DNA of 16,354 nt, from contig DATIHT010000032.1 of assembly GCA_035480415.1 (NCBI GenBank), positions 1 through 16,354 of the forward strand, read 5' to 3'. A program made the translations under genes and the position numbers. The stretch comes from DATIHT01 sp035480415. Lineage in GTDB: Bacteria > Patescibacteriota > Microgenomatia > Curtissbacterales > GWA2-41-24. Below are positions 6,412 through 12,408 of the stretch, one piece after another. The notes beneath the pieces are model-generated. The model saw nothing but the letters and a program-made list of their open reading frames with translations, had not been told where the DNA came from and did not search any database. The first letter of the stretch is position 1. Every line of letters starts with the position of its first letter.

Positions 6412-6846
6412 ATGAAAAACGCAAAAAAAATATTAACAGTAGCAGCCTTTTTGATTATGCCTCTTGTCTTATCTGCATGTTCTACTCCTGCGCCGGTTAG
6501 CATTGGCGGCATATCTGCTCCGCCGGATGTTGAAGAATTTACAAAGGGGTCTCTCGTTAAAGGTTTTCCTGCAAATCTGCCTCTCTATCCTGGCGCAACG
6601 GTTGTAGAATCTTATTCCAACAAGGATGCTTTTGGAGCTTCATTTACAACAAGCGATGACTTTTCTAAGGTTGTTGCTTTTTACAATAAATTGCCACAGT
6701 TGGGATGGGATAGCCAACTTAAGCAGGTTTCCGCAACTAACTATGCCTACGATATCAAAGGTGGGACCCTTGCCGGTACAATTATTGTGAATACTGCAGC
6801 TGATGGTAAAACTACAGCTATTACAATTGCCGTTGCCAATCGCTAA
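6412..6846 (+). CDS. Small predicted lipoprotein
   Basis: A 144-residue secreted lipoprotein of unknown function. The N-terminus MKNAKKILTVAAFLIMPLVLSACS is a typical type II signal: Lys-rich start, hydrophobic core and the lipobox LSAC with the lipidated Cys near residue 22. The mature part contains LPLYPGATVVES and, later, DFSKVVAFYNKLPQLGWDS. This pattern of 'P-lYPgA' followed by a helix and a GW motif is common in small envelope proteins of unknown role. I chose ATG at 6412 because the in-frame ATG at 6340 lies inside dnaX and would bury the signal peptide behind 24 extra residues. It begins 7 nt after dnaX with no Shine-Dalgarno site. Confidence 0.75.
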   Translation: MKNAKKILTVAAFLIMPLVLSACSTPAPVSIGGISAPPDVEEFTKGSLVKGFPANLPLYPGATVVESYSNKDAFGASFTTSDDFSKVVAFYNKLPQLGWDSQLKQVSATNYAYDIKGGTLAGTIIVNTAADGKTTAITIAVANR

Positions 6847-6946
6847 GATCTTCTCTATTCTGAGCGAAAAATTACGGAACTCATTCCAAGGGTAAAGCTA
6901 ATTTGAGCGAAGATCAGAGAACACGAGTGTAAGTTGTGTTTCTCTA

Positions 6947-6975
6947 TTGACACACCTTTAAAAAAGGCGTATTAC
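6947..6975 (+). promoter_or_regulatory. Consensus-like promoter with a 75-nt leader
   Basis: TTGACA (6947-6952) and TATTAC (6970-6975) are spaced by exactly 17 bp. Transcription would begin near 6982, about 75 nt before the ATG at 7058. The first leader bases form a weak hairpin, AGATTT-TCAC-AAATCT (6982-6997), followed by TTTTT, which could act as an attenuator. Function is inferred. Confidence 0.55.
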
Positions 6976-7014
6976 AAAGTTAGATTTTCACAAATCTTTT
7001 TTGAAAAATTTTGG

Positions 7015-7044
7015 TTGCCAGGCTATTTTGCCCAGAGCTATTTT
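7015..7044 (+). promoter_or_regulatory. Second, proximal promoter candidate
   Basis: TTGCCA (7015-7020) and TATTTT (7039-7044) are separated by 18 bp. The start site would be near 7051, leaving a leader of only about 6 nt before the ATG at 7058. It is weaker than the distal promoter. Confidence 0.35.
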
Positions 7045-7057
7045 ACGACCCTGAAAT

Positions 7058-7480
7058 ATGAAAAAATTCACACACAAAAAACAAACGTTTAGGTTAAGGG
7101 TTAATTGGCGAAGCGCGTGGTATGCAACAATCCTTTGGATTATGGCAGTTGTTGCTTCCGGATTTGTTATTCTGCCCTGGTACTATTTGGCTTTACCATT
7201 GGTGATTTTTTCTACTACGATTGTTTACTTTCATAAAGGTGATAAAACGTTTTCTGCAGGGTTGTGGTGTGGCATATTTTGGTTTTTCACTTTTGCCATT
7301 TTAGATTTCTTTCAAGTTGTCGGGCCTTATTATTCTAATGCATCGCTGTACTTTTCGGACGTGAGAAACATTTTAAAATATCCACTAATACTTTTGGTGC
7401 CGGTAATTTATAGTTTGGTCATGGAAACTAAAACGAACAGAGTACAACCTTCAATTGATAAGCCTCTGGAAATTTGGTAA
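7058..7480 (+). CDS. Four-helix membrane protein of unknown function
   Basis: I do not recognise a family. The 140-residue product starts with a basic, cytoplasmic-looking segment (MKKFTHKKQTFRLRVNWR) and has about four hydrophobic helices, at residues 20-39, 42-58, 66-88 and 106-121. It ends in a polar tail of about 18 residues. Aromatic residues are frequent in and around the helices (WYYL, FWFFTF, FF). It is preceded by one or two promoters and followed 12 nt later by another membrane-anchored protein, so the pair may form an operon. No catalytic motif is visible. Confidence 0.7.
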   Translation: MKKFTHKKQTFRLRVNWRSAWYATILWIMAVVASGFVILPWYYLALPLVIFSTTIVYFHKGDKTFSAGLWCGIFWFFTFAILDFFQVVGPYYSNASLYFSDVRNILKYPLILLVPVIYSLVMETKTNRVQPSIDKPLEIW

Positions 7481-7492
7481 CCTTAGTTTTGT

Positions 7493-8071
7493 ATGCGAGA
7501 TCTCTCTAGAGTTCCTCTTGGCGCAAGATCAAAAAAAGGCGCAAAAGTTGGAAAGTTTATAAAACGTTTAAGACTGTTGGTAATTGTGGTGGTTATAATT
7601 GCAGCAGTGCTTTTTGTAAAAGAAAAGTTTAACGGGCAGTCTGCAATAGATGGTCAGTCTATAATTTTACGGGAAGCATCGCATGGACTTACTCCGGTTA
7701 AATTGGGAAACGAAAGTTCTACCCTGTTGAAAAACGCTGTTGACTTAAAAACGGAAAAAACTACACTTAAGGATGTTAAATACGGTGGAAGCGGTGTGGC
7801 GGTTGCCACAGCAGCCAGGTCTTATGGCGGGGGAAGCTACATATTAACTGTAGATGCAACATTGCCGGACCCGGTAAATGTTTCATATGAAGTGTGGGTT
7901 GTTGGAGGCGGGGAAGTGGTTCCGGTTGATTTTATGCAAGGGTCGGGAACCCATTGGACGCTAAACGTTAATACCAAAGACGAATTTTCCAATTACAGTG
8001 GTATTTGGATTACCCTGGAGCGATTAAAAGACGAAAAACCGGAGGAACATGTACTGGAAGGAACTTTTTAG
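7493..8071 (+). CDS. Single-pass membrane-anchored extracytoplasmic protein
   Basis: Unknown function, 192 residues. A basic N-terminus (RSKKGAKVGKFIKRLR) precedes one membrane helix at about residues 28-43, giving a cytoplasm-in, domain-out topology. The outer part ends in a beta-rich domain (about 115-192) with LPDPVNVSYEVWVVGGGE. This loosely resembles the C-terminal domain of anti-sigma-K factors (pattern VYQVWLI then a Thr/Gly-rich strand), but no anti-sigma zinc-binding domain precedes it, so I do not call it one. It lies 12 nt after the four-helix membrane gene and probably shares its transcript. Confidence 0.65.
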   Translation: MRDLSRVPLGARSKKGAKVGKFIKRLRLLVIVVVIIAAVLFVKEKFNGQSAIDGQSIILREASHGLTPVKLGNESSTLLKNAVDLKTEKTTLKDVKYGGSGVAVATAARSYGGGSYILTVDATLPDPVNVSYEVWVVGGGEVVPVDFMQGSGTHWTLNVNTKDEFSNYSGIWITLERLKDEKPEEHVLEGTF

Positions 8072-8073
8072 GC

Positions 8074-8102
8074 TTGCTTTATTTTATTTTCCAATCTATG
8101 AT
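8074..8102 (+). promoter_or_regulatory. Promoter of the 8114 gene, nearly leaderless
   Basis: TTGCTT (8074-8079) and TATGAT (8097-8102) are spaced by 17 bp. The start site would fall near 8109, about 5 nt before the ATG at 8114. Confidence 0.5.
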
Positions 8103-8113
8103 TTCACATAAAT

Positions 8114-8629
8114 ATGGCCGTAGAGTACTTGCGTGAAGCAATTAGAAACTCAGATAATCTTGATACAGTTCAAAGAGGTCTGTTAAATCAATTGCGAGGA
8201 GACACAGCTGAATTCCTGTCCAGATATGGCAGAAGAGAACTACATGATTCCTTAAAAGGTGGGTGGATTTTTATGGCACCAGTATTGGTTATGGGTGGAG
8301 TTTTAGTTTGGCCATTTTCAAAGATTAACCCGCTTGATCTTGCATCTAAAAGAAAGGTCAGCTCTGAATTGACCGATGGTGATTCTGCGGTAAAGGTAGA
8401 AGTTTCTTCCGAATACGCAAACTTAAAGCATTCTGGTTTTGGAATACGTGTCGATGGAATTAGTCAGTTGAATATTCCAGGAGAAGGGTCGTCTAGGTCA
8501 ACTATCATGCGACGAGGTGAATATCCATATAGGGAAGTTTCGGTTGACGAAATTCAGGCAAATGGAAGAATAATCGCCGCTCTTACAACCAAATTATCCT
8601 CAACGCAGAGTTTATCTTTAAGAAAATGA
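8114..8629 (+). CDS. Membrane-anchored protein of unknown function
   Basis: No family recognised; 171 residues. The N-terminal third is polar and helical (VEYLREAIRNSDNLDTVQRG onward), followed by a single hydrophobic segment at about residues 50-67 (WIFMAPVLVMGGVLVWPF). The C-terminal 100 residues are polar and beta-prone. The mid-protein anchor means the two halves lie on opposite sides of the membrane. It has its own near-leaderless promoter, and its TGA overlaps the ATG of the nucleotidyltransferase gene by 4 bp, so the two are probably translationally coupled. Confidence 0.6.
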   Translation: MAVEYLREAIRNSDNLDTVQRGLLNQLRGDTAEFLSRYGRRELHDSLKGGWIFMAPVLVMGGVLVWPFSKINPLDLASKRKVSSELTDGDSAVKVEVSSEYANLKHSGFGIRVDGISQLNIPGEGSSRSTIMRRGEYPYREVSVDEIQANGRIIAALTTKLSSTQSLSLRK

Positions 8630-9045
8630 TAAAGGTGATGGTTTTTGGGGCGTTTGATGGACTTCATCCCGGGCATCTGGATTTTTTTAAACAGGCAAAA
8701 AAATATGGAGACTTTTTAATAGTTTCTGTTGGGCGCGACAAAAATGTCGAAAAAATTAAGGGCAAGAAACCTCTTTTTAGTGAAGACGAACGGTTTGAGT
8801 TGATTTCTAACTTAAAAATTATAGATAAACCGGTAATGGGTGCTGCCCACGATTATTTTGTTCAGGTAAAACAATACAAGCCGGATGTTATATGTTTGGG
8901 GTACGACCAATGGGCGCAGGAAGATTACGTCCGCGAAAACTTAAATAGGATAGAGCTTTTTAATTGTGAGGTTGTGAGACTTAAGCCTTACAAGGAAGAT
9001 CGTGCAAAGTCTACTCATCTCAAAACCAGCTCAGTTGATTTTTAG
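8626..9045 (+). CDS. Cytidylyltransferase-like nucleotidyltransferase (RibL/TagD type)
   Basis: Transfers a nucleotidyl group from a nucleoside triphosphate to a phosphorylated substrate, releasing pyrophosphate. The HxGH nucleotide-binding motif is HPGH at residues 14-17 within VFGAFDGLHPGHLDFFKQA. The second block, YKPDVICLGYDQW (about 84-96), and the AKSTHLK near 127-133, taking the place of the usual (R/I)(S/T)ST motif, complete the active site. At 139 residues it matches archaeal-type FAD synthetase RibL or glycerol-3-phosphate cytidylyltransferase TagD; I cannot separate these from sequence alone. Its ATG overlaps the stop of the membrane protein upstream. Confidence 0.8.
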   Translation: MIKVMVFGAFDGLHPGHLDFFKQAKKYGDFLIVSVGRDKNVEKIKGKKPLFSEDERFELISNLKIIDKPVMGAAHDYFVQVKQYKPDVICLGYDQWAQEDYVRENLNRIELFNCEVVRLKPYKEDRAKSTHLKTSSVDF

Positions 9046-9046
9046 T

Positions 9047-9099
9047 CCCCCCCCAGGTCAAAGAGGACGGACCTCGGGCTTTACGCGAGGTCCGTCCTC
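9047..9099. repeat. C-run plus perfect 14-bp palindrome (element A)
   Basis: Eight C (9047-9054) are followed by AG and then an inverted repeat: GAGGACGGACCTCG (9063-9076) and CGAGGTCCGTCCTC (9086-9099), perfect over 14 bp around a 9-nt loop. There is no T-run after the hairpin in either direction, so a standard terminator is doubtful, although it lies just after a gene end. It resembles the element at 10576-10621. Confidence 0.75.
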
Positions 9100-9106
9100 G
9101 ATTGTC

Positions 9107-9135
9107 TTGATTATTGATCCGATAAAAGGTAGAAT
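9107..9135 (+). promoter_or_regulatory. Promoter of ybaB, leaderless type
   Basis: TTGATT (9107-9112) and TAGAAT (9130-9135) with 17-bp spacing; 8 nt remain to the ATG at 9144. Its geometry is identical to the promoter at 1275-1303. Confidence 0.75.
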
Positions 9136-9143
9136 TTTTACTA

Positions 9144-9431
9144 ATGTTTGATAAATTACAGCAGCTAAAAGAGCTAAAGAAAATGCGCGACGATGCAATG
9201 CGCATACAGGGTGCACTGGATTCGGAAACAGTAGAGGTTGAAAAACACGGAGTTAAGATTAAAGTGACGCTTGCTCAAAGATTTGTTTCAATCGAGACAA
9301 ATGGTAAGAGTGACAGCGACGTTGTTGAAGCTGTCAACGAAGCTGTAAAAGAATCCCAAAAAGAGGCAGCCAAAAAGATGCAAGGCATGGTAGGTATGGA
9401 CGGCCTCAAGGGAATGTTTGGCGGTAACTAA
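9144..9431 (+). CDS. ybaB: YbaB/EbfC nucleoid-associated protein
   Basis: Small DNA-binding, nucleoid-associated protein, normally a dimer; 95 residues, typical for the family. The N-terminal helix (FDKLQQLKELKKMRDDAMRIQ) and the central strands (VEVEKHGVKIKVTLAQRFVSIE) fit YbaB. The tail is Met/Gly-rich (MQGMVGMDGLKGMFGGN), as in many family members. The gene belongs to the widespread dnaX-ybaB-recR neighbourhood, but here it has a separate leaderless promoter and lies 2.7 kb from dnaX. An orphan gene follows after 3 nt. Confidence 0.9.
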   Translation: MFDKLQQLKELKKMRDDAMRIQGALDSETVEVEKHGVKIKVTLAQRFVSIETNGKSDSDVVEAVNEAVKESQKEAAKKMQGMVGMDGLKGMFGGN

Positions 9432-9434
9432 AAA

Positions 9435-9926
9435 ATGGTAGAACACATTGATGTCGTTGCTACTGCCGTAGAATCTTCAGGTATAGACCCAAGATATTTA
9501 GATCTCTGGAAAAAAGCTGTTGAACTGTCAAGTGACGCTCAAGTTGGCATAGTTCACAGCGTGGGGTCGCAAGCCTATTCTGTTGTTGTTTCAGGAGAGG
9601 ATGTTTTTCAAGTTTGGTTTTTAAGAGACGAAAGAAGTCCAACTATGATGAATCATCTTACGGTTGGTAGAGTACCGGATAAGGATGTTGAATACGGAAA
9701 TGCAAGTCCTGACAATTATGCATCTTTAACTATACAAGAAGGCACAAGGGCTAGAGGATCGGCAATGCAAAGTAATGGGTCAATGATTAGTCATACCTCC
9801 ATGCCGGAAGAGGAGTTTGCGGCATTACATGGATCATTTATGTCAGCAACTTTTTACAAACCTTTAAGAGAAGTGACCCCAGGTGGAGAAAAACCTTGGG
9901 AAATTGTTTTGCCACCGGTTAAGTAA
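9435..9926 (+). CDS. Hypothetical protein between ybaB and recR
   Basis: No family recognised; 163 residues, soluble, without signal peptide or membrane segment. The sequence alternates helix-prone (DLWKKAVELSSDAQV) and strand-prone stretches (AYSVVVSGEDVFQVWFL) and contains many Ser, Gly and Met residues in the middle (RARGSAMQSNGSMISHTSM). No catalytic motif stands out. It begins 3 nt after ybaB without a Shine-Dalgarno site, so it is probably co-translated with it, and it separates ybaB from recR. The frame is fully open and codon use resembles its neighbours, supporting a real gene. Confidence 0.6.
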   Translation: MVEHIDVVATAVESSGIDPRYLDLWKKAVELSSDAQVGIVHSVGSQAYSVVVSGEDVFQVWFLRDERSPTMMNHLTVGRVPDKDVEYGNASPDNYASLTIQEGTRARGSAMQSNGSMISHTSMPEEEFAALHGSFMSATFYKPLREVTPGGEKPWEIVLPPVK

Positions 9927-9933
9927 TTTACTG

Positions 9934-9962
9934 CTGACACCGTTCAATTACATTGATATACT
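9934..9962 (+). promoter_or_regulatory. Promoter of recR, leaderless type
   Basis: CTGACA (9934-9939) and TATACT (9957-9962) are spaced by 17 bp, with 9 nt to the GTG at 9972. The close fit also supports GTG as the recR start. Confidence 0.65.
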
Positions 9963-9971
9963 TCAAAAAGC

Positions 9972-10568
9972 GTGAAAGTTCCAAAATCGGTTGCAAGTTT
10001 AATTGAGGCGTTTGAGTCTTTGCCCGGAATTGGTCCAAAAACTGCTGCAAGGTTAACATACTATCTTCTTCATGCTCCGGATTCTCTTTCTGAAAAATTA
10101 TCCGAAGCAACAAAAGATCTAAAATCAAAAACTAAAATTTGTTCTGTTTGCCAAAACATTACGGAAACTGATCCTTGTGATGTTTGTTCGGACACTAGCA
10201 GGGATGCATCTATTATCTGCGTGGTAGAAGACCCTTTGGATGTTTGGGCAATTGAAAAAAGCGGCGGTTTTGGCGGCTATTACCATGTTTTGCATGGTGT
10301 AATTGCGCCTTTGGATAATGTTGGCCCGGAAGATCTAAGAATAAAAGAACTTTTAACTAGGTTAAAAGATGATAAGGTAAAAGAGCTGATTCTTGCAATG
10401 AATCCTTCTATGGAAGGCGAGGCAACGGCGATGTATATTCAAAGGCTTGTCAAACCACTTGGTGTAAAAACTTCCAGAATTGCCAGAGGTATTCCAACCG
10501 GTGCAGAGCTGGAATATGCAGACGAAGTTACAATCCGCCGGGCAATAGAAGGCAGAACACAAAACTAA
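9972..10568 (+). CDS. recR: Recombination protein RecR
   Basis: Works with RecO, and in some bacteria RecF, to load RecA on gapped DNA during recombinational repair. All parts of the 198-residue family layout are present: helix-hairpin-helix LPGIGPKTAARLTYYLL at about 17-33, a four-cysteine zinc finger with Cys57, 60, 69 and 72, a Toprim domain beginning IICVVEDPLDVWAIEKSG (about 81-98), and the C-terminal block with NPSMEGEATAMYIQRL and IARGIPTGAELEYADE. The start is GTG, supported by a leaderless promoter 9 nt upstream and by alignment of the first helix. It sits downstream of ybaB, as is usual, with an orphan gene between. Confidence 0.95.
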   Translation: MKVPKSVASLIEAFESLPGIGPKTAARLTYYLLHAPDSLSEKLSEATKDLKSKTKICSVCQNITETDPCDVCSDTSRDASIICVVEDPLDVWAIEKSGGFGGYYHVLHGVIAPLDNVGPEDLRIKELLTRLKDDKVKELILAMNPSMEGEATAMYIQRLVKPLGVKTSRIARGIPTGAELEYADEVTIRRAIEGRTQN

Positions 10569-10575
10569 TAATTTT

Positions 10576-10621
10576 CCCCCAGCGTCGAGGTCCGACCTCG
10601 GCCGCACGAGGTCGGACCTCG
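10576..10621. repeat. C-run plus perfect 15-bp palindrome (element B)
   Basis: Five C (10576-10580) are followed by AG, then CGAGGTCCGACCTCG (10586-10600), a GCCGCA loop, and CGAGGTCGGACCTCG (10607-10621); the arms are perfect complements over 15 bp. Each arm is itself almost palindromic and could fold alone. It shares the CGAGGTCCG core, and the C-run with AG, with element A at 9047-9099. It lies just after recR. Confidence 0.75.
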
Positions 10622-10642
10622 AAAATACAGCATTCCTACTGC

Positions 10643-10648
10643 TACAAT
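10643..10648 (+). promoter_or_regulatory. Possible -10 box of the 10655 gene
   Basis: TACAAT ends 6 nt before the ATG at 10655, which would again give a leaderless mRNA. The -35 region would fall in the last bases of element B (TCGAAA at 10619-10624, 18-bp spacing), a weak match. Confidence 0.4.
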
Positions 10649-10654
10649 GGTTAT

Positions 10655-11158
10655 ATGTCAGACGGAGACGGCGGAATTGGCGATATTGCAGGTGATGTTG
10701 CCGGCTCTATTTGGGGCGAAGTTAAAAAACTTGGCAGTTCTGCAACGTCTCAGGTTTCCGGTTCTGCGCCCACTCCAAGTGCGGATGATGTTAAAGCAGC
10801 TCAAAAATCTCAGGCGGAAGCAGATTCAAAGGTTCAAGACTCTAGCGAGTTTAAAAAGCTTGGTCAGTCTATCCTTGGTCAAATTACCGGGCATCAGGAA
10901 CCGGAACAGAATTTAGAACAGATGAAAAAAACAGATGAAGACTTTTCAAGTAGGGAAGCTGCTGCCGTACGGGCAAAAATAAAAGCGATGTACGACCAAT
11001 ATGCTGCAAAAAGAGCACAGCTGGATCAAAGAGAAGCAGCTGTGGAAAAACGGGAAGAAGAAGTTAAAGAAGAGAAGAAAGAAGTTAAAAAAGAACAATT
11101 GGCAAATCGTGCAATTGAGCAAACTAGAGCTGAGAATAAAAATTACGGAGCAGAGTAA
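10655..11158 (+). CDS. Coiled-coil protein of unknown function
   Basis: Soluble 167-residue protein. The N-terminus is Gly/Asp-rich (SDGDGGIGDIAGDVAG), then comes an amphipathic stretch and a Ser/Ala/Pro spacer. From about residue 85 the sequence is a long charged coiled coil, with AKRAQLDQREAAVEKREEE and further Glu/Lys heptads to about 160. It lacks a signal peptide and membrane segments. Proteins of this style occur in CPR genomes, but I cannot name the family with confidence. ATG at 10655 follows a possible -10 box by 6 nt. A second open frame overlapping it from 10647 has poor protein character. The last codons lie inside a 24-bp direct repeat. Confidence 0.65.
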   Translation: MSDGDGGIGDIAGDVAGSIWGEVKKLGSSATSQVSGSAPTPSADDVKAAQKSQAEADSKVQDSSEFKKLGQSILGQITGHQEPEQNLEQMKKTDEDFSSREAAAVRAKIKAMYDQYAAKRAQLDQREAAVEKREEEVKEEKKEVKKEQLANRAIEQTRAENKNYGAE

Positions 11159-11220
11159 AATCAAGAGTCCATAATTTGTGCGAGCCTTCGGCTTTAAAAA
11201 ATTACGGAGCAGAGTAAAAT
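11138..11220. repeat. 24-bp direct repeat flanking a small hairpin between convergent genes
   Basis: The same 24 bases (core TTACGGAGCAGAGTAAAAT) occur at 11138-11161 and 11197-11220, offset by 59 bp. The first copy is the end of the 10655 gene including its stop; the last base of the second copy is part of the fic stop codon. Between them is the hairpin AGCC-TTC-GGCT at 11183-11193, followed by TTAAAAAA, which may serve as a weak terminator. Confidence 0.8.
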
Positions 11221-11993
11221 TAGGCTGCTTGATAGTGTGCAGTTTTTTGTAAGACCTCAGCAGGGCTTGCGATATCTATCTCACCAAACTTACCCCAAAT
11301 ATTTTCTATACTTTTTATTTGCCTAGGGCTTAATAGTGTGTCTCCCTTTTCTTTAATTAAAGAGTCAATTTCTTTTTCGAGGGGTTTATTATTATGGTTT
11401 GTTTTTATTGCGTTTAACAAGTAAAGCTCTAGCGCAGTAAGGTCTCCAGTTTCGTCTGCTAAGTTCATTGCGTCTAAGTGATTTTCTCGTTCTTGGTCGA
11501 ACCAGTTATCGAGAAAAATAATAGGATCTAAATTTGCGCCCTGCATTACCCGCGTGAGAATTAATCTTCCAGTTCTGCCATTACAGTCAAAAAATGGGTG
11601 AATTCTTTCAAAGACGTAGTATGACCAAGCAGCAGTTTTAACTATCTCTGCAACATTGTCTTGAGGGTTGGTGGGAAGTGAGGCGAGCCTTTCATCGAGT
11701 TCTTCAAAATAGCTTCTTAAAACAGGAGCGACATCGGTTCCTCGTACAAAAAAATTCTCGGGTTCCCCAGTTACCTTGATATCTTCTCTACGAGGGTCTC
11801 CCGGTTCATGGGGTATTAGTCCTTTTGAGCTATATTCGTCTACCCCCTGTAAAAGTTCTATATGGAGTTGAGGAATTACTGCGCTACTTGGCCATTCCGT
11901 TTGAACCCAGTCTTCCAGAACTTTGGTAGTAGATTCAAAGTTATCTATCTCTACTCTTGAATGTGGAAGAGCTTCGGGAGCAGGACCGTCCAT
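11220..11993 (-). CDS. Fic/DOC family protein
   Basis: Fic domain enzyme; the family attaches AMP or another nucleoside phosphate to a protein hydroxyl group. The 257-residue product carries the active-site loop HPFFDCNGRTGR at 132-143, with the catalytic His132 and the Asn-Gly-Arg anion-binding part. The residue usually Gly or Ala before NGR is Cys137. Upstream is a flap-like region (about 70-95), and downstream the usual helix LILTRVMQGANLDPI. I find no [S/T]xxxE[G/N] inhibitory helix in the N- or C-terminal part, so self-inhibition is not evident. The C-terminal 60 residues form a separate helical tail. It is translated 1 nt after the stop of a 113-residue partner on the same strand, a layout typical of toxin-antitoxin pairs. 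Confidence 0.82.
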   Translation of the reverse strand: MDGPAPEALPHSRVEIDNFESTTKVLEDWVQTEWPSSAVIPQLHIELLQGVDEYSSKGLIPHEPGDPRREDIKVTGEPENFFVRGTDVAPVLRSYFEELDERLASLPTNPQDNVAEIVKTAAWSYYVFERIHPFFDCNGRTGRLILTRVMQGANLDPIIFLDNWFDQERENHLDAMNLADETGDLTALELYLLNAIKTNHNNKPLEKEIDSLIKEKGDTLLSPRQIKSIENIWGKFGEIDIASPAEVLQKTAHYQAA

Positions 11994-11994
11994 G

Positions 11995-12336
11995 TTAGTT
12001 ATTAGGTGATGGTTGGGTGGTAAGATTCTGGCCAGCTAGTTTACCGCTAAAGTATTCTATAACCATACCTGTGGGTTTATCTCCAACGCCGAATGACGCA
12101 AATTTTTGTCTGATTTCTTGTACTGATTCAGGATCTCCCAATGTTTTTTCTAGAATATCTTGTTCGAGAAAGGAATTAGTTAAAAACTGAAGAAAACTCC
12201 TAGCTTGAGGTCCAAATTGATCTATTTCTTCGTGGAGGGCAATTATGCCTTCATCTTCCGGGCCTGCTTTTAATCGCGCCACAAAATCGCGCGCTTCATC
12301 AAGTACATGGTTGGGAATATCGCCTTCTGACGTCAT
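11995..12336 (-). CDS. Hypothetical partner gene upstream of fic
   Basis: Unknown function, 113 residues from ATG at 12336 (116 if TTG at 12345 is used). It is a mostly helical, acidic protein: VLDEARDFVARLKAG, IIALHEEIDQFGPQARSFLQ, then ILEKTLGDPESVQEIRQKF, with a disordered tail ending QNLTTQPSPNN. Its stop lies 1 nt before the fic ATG, and both share a consensus promoter, so it may act as antitoxin or regulator of Fic. However, it is about twice the length of VbhA-type antitoxins and lacks the [S/T]xxxE[G/N] motif, so the role is inferred from position only. It could also be a substrate or an unrelated cargo gene. Confidence 0.6.
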   Translation of the reverse strand: MTSEGDIPNHVLDEARDFVARLKAGPEDEGIIALHEEIDQFGPQARSFLQFLTNSFLEQDILEKTLGDPESVQEIRQKFASFGVGDKPTGMVIEYFSGKLAGQNLTTQPSPNN

Positions 12337-12355
12337 AAAGTGCAATTACTATGAG

Positions 12356-12384
12356 ATTATATTTGATTTTGAGAGATTTTTCAA
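12356..12384 (-). promoter_or_regulatory. Promoter of the fic module, minus strand
   Basis: Read on the minus strand, TTGAAA (12384-12379) and TATAAT (12361-12356) are spaced by 17 bp. The start site would be near 12349, 13 nt before the ATG at 12336 and 4 nt before the alternative TTG. It overlaps the putative cysS promoter, so transcription in the two directions could compete. Confidence 0.7.
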
Positions 12385-12391
12385 GCAAAAT
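12363..12391 (+). promoter_or_regulatory. Weak promoter candidate for cysS
   Basis: TTGATT (12363-12368) and CAAAAT (12386-12391) with 17-bp spacing point toward cysS, with a start near 12398 and a leader of about 10 nt. The -10 is a poor match. Confidence 0.35.
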
Positions 12392-12408
12392 GGTCTGAAG
12401 CTAATCCA

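Noticed and set aside
6842..6946. Small RNA or repeat between the 6412 lipoprotein and the 6947 promoter
   Set aside because: Partial inverted similarity (TTCTCT with AGAGAA, and two GAGCGAA) is present, but no convincing continuous stem or conserved RNA motif.
7493..8071. Calling the single-pass protein an anti-sigma factor
   Set aside because: Only a loose resemblance of the outer domain to RskA. The cytoplasmic part is a short basic tail without an anti-sigma domain, and no sigma factor gene is adjacent.
10647..10916. Overlapping 89-residue frame inside the coiled-coil gene
   Set aside because: It is rich in Leu, Arg and Gln in an irregular pattern, as expected of an out-of-frame reading. 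The 10655 frame is longer and has coherent coiled-coil character.
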